Positions 61,545-64,000 of a DNA stretch of 64,000 bases are shown here, piece after piece. The number at the start of each line of letters is the position of its first letter. The stretch's first letter is position 1. This DNA is from Exiguobacterium sp. s122. GTDB taxonomy: Bacteria; Bacillota; Bacilli; Exiguobacteriales; Exiguobacteriaceae. The notes beneath the pieces are model-generated. The model was not told where the DNA came from and did not search any database. It saw nothing but the letters and a program-made list of their open reading frames with translations. The translations under genes were made by a program, and so were the position numbers. The stretch covers positions 1,054,001-1,118,000 of the forward strand of contig NZ_JACSMD010000001.1 in the NCBI RefSeq assembly GCF_018618475.1, read 5' to 3'.

Positions 61545-62026
61545 TAGGCCAACTTTCAAATGTAGTAGCCGGATCATTCATGACAGCGGAAGAATTTTCG
61601 ATTCTGACGATTTCTCCGCTGTTTATTATTAACGTTGTGATTGGGATTGGAATTTTAATCGTCATTTGTATCATCGACGTGGAGTCGTGGAAAGAATTTT
61701 TCATATTTTTATGGATGACGATTTGGGCATCGATATTCGTATCAGTTTATGCAATGGCGTGGTACGTACGCATCAAATATGATACGTCGCCGGATTTCAC
61801 GGCATCGTTCGGGATCGATTCATTCCCTGGATGGGGAGCTTTCTTTAGTCAAATGCTACATGGTTCAAACGTCACACAGAATGCGCTAATTCATGCCATC
61901 ATTCTGTTCTGGATGCGTAAAAACAATGCCTGGTACATGTGGTTGCTAAAAGTACCCTCGCTCTTTTTCGTAAGCCTCTTCTTTATCAAATACATCCCGG
62001 TCGTCTTTCAGTGGCTATTCACGTGA
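61541..62026 (+). CDS. Membrane protein (four helices), unknown
   Basis: A 161-residue integral membrane protein with helices at about 25-45, 52-75, 110-122 and 130-157. It has many Trp and Phe residues near helix ends. Coupled to the preceding 91-residue protein by a four-base overlap. The family is not recognised; it may belong to a two-component membrane system with its partner. Confidence 0.72.
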   Translation: MIGQLSNVVAGSFMTAEEFSILTISPLFIINVVIGIGILIVICIIDVESWKEFFIFLWMTIWASIFVSVYAMAWYVRIKYDTSPDFTASFGIDSFPGWGAFFSQMLHGSNVTQNALIHAIILFWMRKNNAWYMWLLKVPSLFFVSLFFIKYIPVVFQWLFT

Positions 62027-62051
62027 AAGAGCAAGGTGCATGGACTTGCTC
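62026..62051 (-). terminator. Weak terminator for the DUF4256 gene
   Basis: The 7-bp stem gagcaag/cttgctc with a 9-base loop is followed on the minus strand by TTTCACG. The T-run is short. Confidence 0.4.
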
Positions 62052-62598
62052 AAATCTTGAACATCCCCCGGAATCCTCGGGCCGCGTAATACGAATCGGC
62101 ACCGTTGTGATAAACAAAGGTGTGGTCATAGCGGCGGTCGCAGAACAAGGCGCCGCCTTTTTGACGAATCGTCTCGGGCGTTACAATCCAACTCGACGTC
62201 TTCAAGTCGAATGTATCGAGCGTCTGCAAATGGCGATACGTCGCTTCGTCAAGTAGATCAAGCCCCATCTGTTCAGCTAAGGCAACGGCACTCCCGTCCG
62301 GCTTGTTCTTCTTCCGCGCCGCTAGCGCCTTCTCATCGTAACAAAGACTTCGGCGTCCGCTCGGACTTTCTGGTGAGCAGTCACAAAAGGCGAGGTCACC
62401 GTTTGGAAGTCGAATCACATCCGGTTCGCCGCCGGTCCGTTCCATTTCAGAGAGTGTGAGGAGCTTGTCCGAATTTGTCTCAAGCTTCGTTACCACGTCT
62501 GACCAGACGACATCCGGATGTCGCGCCATATGGGTGTCAAAGCGCGATTCGATGATCGCGAATAACTTGTTTTTGTCTTCAGTTGAGAGGTTGGTCAC
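62050..62598 (-). CDS. DUF4256 family protein
   Basis: A 182-residue cytosolic protein matching DUF4256 along its length: SEMERTGGEPDVI, CDCSPESPSGRRSLCYDEKA and the ending GGALFCDRRYDHTFVYHNGA followed by YYAARGFRG. Function unknown. The conserved cysteines (in FCDCS, SLCYD and LFCDRR) could bind metal. It is a single gene on the minus strand. Confidence 0.9.
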   Translation of the reverse strand: MTNLSTEDKNKLFAIIESRFDTHMARHPDVVWSDVVTKLETNSDKLLTLSEMERTGGEPDVIRLPNGDLAFCDCSPESPSGRRSLCYDEKALAARKKNKPDGSAVALAEQMGLDLLDEATYRHLQTLDTFDLKTSSWIVTPETIRQKGGALFCDRRYDHTFVYHNGADSYYAARGFRGMFKI

Positions 62599-62688
62599 GA
62601 TGCTTCACTCCGTTTCAGTAGTTTCTATCAGTATAAGATATTTTTTCGCCATCCATTCATAATTCATTGAGCGAAAGGGGAATGTACG

Positions 62689-63504
62689 TTGAACTTTGAT
62701 GAAGTGAATGTCCAGCAGCTACACGAGCAGACGTTCCAGAATATTGATTTGTTTCAACTCAAAACGATTTGGTCTGATTGTCTGCCGGATGCGTCTTACC
62801 GCGTGACCGACTTTTCAGAGCTGAACTTACATGTGACGAAGCCACAATTGCTTCAGCTTCGATGGATTGATTTGACGTTACCGTTCGGCATCTATTTGAA
62901 TAAAAATCTCGTATTTTTGTATAATCCGTATGTTCGCACGTTACATACGCAAGTAAAGATTTTGCTCGAGCAACCCCCACAAGACTTGTCGATTATTGAT
63001 TTTTTGATTGCCCAAAGTCAAACGTTTCATGACCCCGATTCGTATTCTCTGAAAATGGAGGATGCATACGATCTTTCACCGAACAGCCAATGGAGAGAGT
63101 TCGGGTTACCGAAAGTGAAAGACCCTGCAGTATTCATGACGGACTTATTCATCACTCTCGGTGTCACCTCATTTCAGGTCGTGACATGTAAAAGTAAATG
63201 TTTAATCGATCACGAGTCTTGGGCGAAGCGGACGGGAATTCATTATACCGTTAAATCTAGTGGAAAATGGTTGGGGTCGAAAACGTATACAGTGACTTAT
63301 GATGTTTTGAAACAATCGGAACAAGCGATCCATCCACTTGTGTCAATCCTGGAACATTACGAAGAGTGGGAAGGGGCCCGCTTCTTCATCGCAACCGAAA
63401 CCGGAATTGTCTCATTGTTTGTCGGAGGAGATTTGAGAGAAGGATATGGGTTTGGAGTATTTCAGTATGAACAGCCTGGAAAGGCAATTCCCAATGAAAG
63501 TTGA
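62689..63504 (+). CDS. Protein of unknown function
   Basis: A 271-residue soluble protein without a signal peptide or membrane helix. It starts with TTG 62689, behind gaaagggg. A SWAKRTGIHYTVKSSGKWLG segment and several cysteines near residues 167-171 are visible, but no known family is recognised. The next gene starts inside its 3' end, so the two are co-expressed. Confidence 0.7.
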   Translation: MNFDEVNVQQLHEQTFQNIDLFQLKTIWSDCLPDASYRVTDFSELNLHVTKPQLLQLRWIDLTLPFGIYLNKNLVFLYNPYVRTLHTQVKILLEQPPQDLSIIDFLIAQSQTFHDPDSYSLKMEDAYDLSPNSQWREFGLPKVKDPAVFMTDLFITLGVTSFQVVTCKSKCLIDHESWAKRTGIHYTVKSSGKWLGSKTYTVTYDVLKQSEQAIHPLVSILEHYEEWEGARFFIATETGIVSLFVGGDLREGYGFGVFQYEQPGKAIPNES

Positions 63505-63997
63505 AGAGTTGTTTCGTTATTCCGGGATGCACGTGTTTGCTTTCAATTATGACATCGGTCTGAAACGCCTGACGTTCCAGCTGCAACTTCTCGACTATCG
63601 GAAGAAACAGAACGCCTCTTTTCGCGAGCGACTCGAGACGAATGGGGTTCATCCGCAAAGCGAGATGGTGAACGTGAAACTCCGTTTTGAAGACATCATC
63701 TACATGGAAGTCATTGATGAATCGTATGCCGATGGTGTGGTGGTCACGCCTCACGATCAATTTGAAGGAAATCAAATCGTTCGTTATACAAAGTCAGGTT
63801 ATCTCGACCATTTACAAAAGACGCGATTTCAGTTGTGGGAGTTCATCAAACCGGATGATGCCATGTTGTATCACTATCGGATTTACGGTTTGGACACGGT
63901 ACTTGAGATTATCACGCTGTCGGATCCGACTGTCGAGACGGCGATTGGGTTAACTTGTATCCGACGCGGAAGTCCGAGTTTTTACTTTGATTGGTAA
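63467..63997 (+). CDS. Protein of unknown function
   Basis: About 176 residues, soluble, with no signal peptide. The start is ATG 63467, 9 bases behind ggag; ATG 63446 has a ribosome site too close to it. It overlaps the preceding gene by 38 bases. It ends with a stop at 63995, just inside the window. The sequence is rich in aromatic and charged residues and has no recognisable motif. It may form a complex with its partner at 62689. Confidence 0.68.
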   Translation: MNSLERQFPMKVEELFRYSGMHVFAFNYDIGLKRLTFQLQLLDYRKKQNASFRERLETNGVHPQSEMVNVKLRFEDIIYMEVIDESYADGVVVTPHDQFEGNQIVRYTKSGYLDHLQKTRFQLWEFIKPDDAMLYHYRIYGLDTVLEIITLSDPTVETAIGLTCIRRGSPSFYFDW

Positions 63998-64000
63998 ACT

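Overview
The window looks like chromosome of a low-to-mid GC Gram-positive bacterium of class Bacilli, most probably Exiguobacterium. This is inference from gene content and order, not from a 16S gene. Long runs follow the Bacillus subtilis backbone: nudF-fur-xerD-deoB-pupG, ppiB-ribT-ypuF-scpA-scpB-rluB-resABCDE, and ymfF-ymfH-ymfI-ymfK-ymfM-pgsA-cinA-recA-rny-ymdB-spoVS-tdh-kbl. Sporulation genes that sit in these runs in Bacillus (dacB, spmA, spmB) are absent, which fits a non-sporulating Bacilli lineage that keeps spoVS. No rRNA, tRNA, insertion sequence, prophage or CRISPR array was seen. No stretch over 300 bases lacks a gene.

Layout. Positions 1-1940 hold an energy-coupling-factor (ECF) style vitamin or metal transporter module with an oddly reduced ATPase. 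Positions 1964-9850 hold single-gene units: an SDR, two U32-family tRNA hydroxylation proteins, a MATE pump, an EamA exporter, topoisomerase III and a 59-residue membrane protein. Positions 10003-15048 hold signalling and housekeeping genes: a receiver-phosphatase, a hydrolase, a second UMP kinase-like protein, CorA, a lone Hpt protein and CheV. Then comes gapN with a candidate CcpA (cre) site.

Positions 16748-23594 form one tightly packed eight-gene operon: MBL hydrolase, SDR, lipoprotein solute-binding protein, two permeases, ATPase, CDP-alcohol phosphatidyltransferase and a flavoprotein related to the N-terminal extension of some SelD proteins. It resembles E. coli ynjBCD-ynjF with extra enzymes. 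Its substrate is unknown, and it is the best candidate here for an undescribed system.

Positions 23600-30069 hold redox and sugar-type accessory genes around nudF and fur, including a minus-strand block (HAD, VOC, MFS, ROK) between fur and xerD. Positions 30295-34533 carry xerD and nucleoside catabolism (deoB, purine and pyrimidine nucleoside phosphorylases). Positions 34639-44287 carry ppiB, an orphan ribT, condensin accessory genes, rluB and cytochrome c biogenesis with the ResDE two-component system.

Positions 44341-58211 carry a cobalamin adenosyltransferase, the YmfF/YmfH/YmfI set linked to EF-P modification, cell-shape and lipid genes, recA with a LexA box, RNase Y, YmdB, SpoVS and threonine catabolism (tdh-kbl). 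After kbl the backbone order breaks. Positions 58249-63997 are accessory: an ECF sigma factor with a DUF4179 anti-sigma partner, an exported protein, two small membrane proteins, a DUF4256 protein and two unrecognised proteins.
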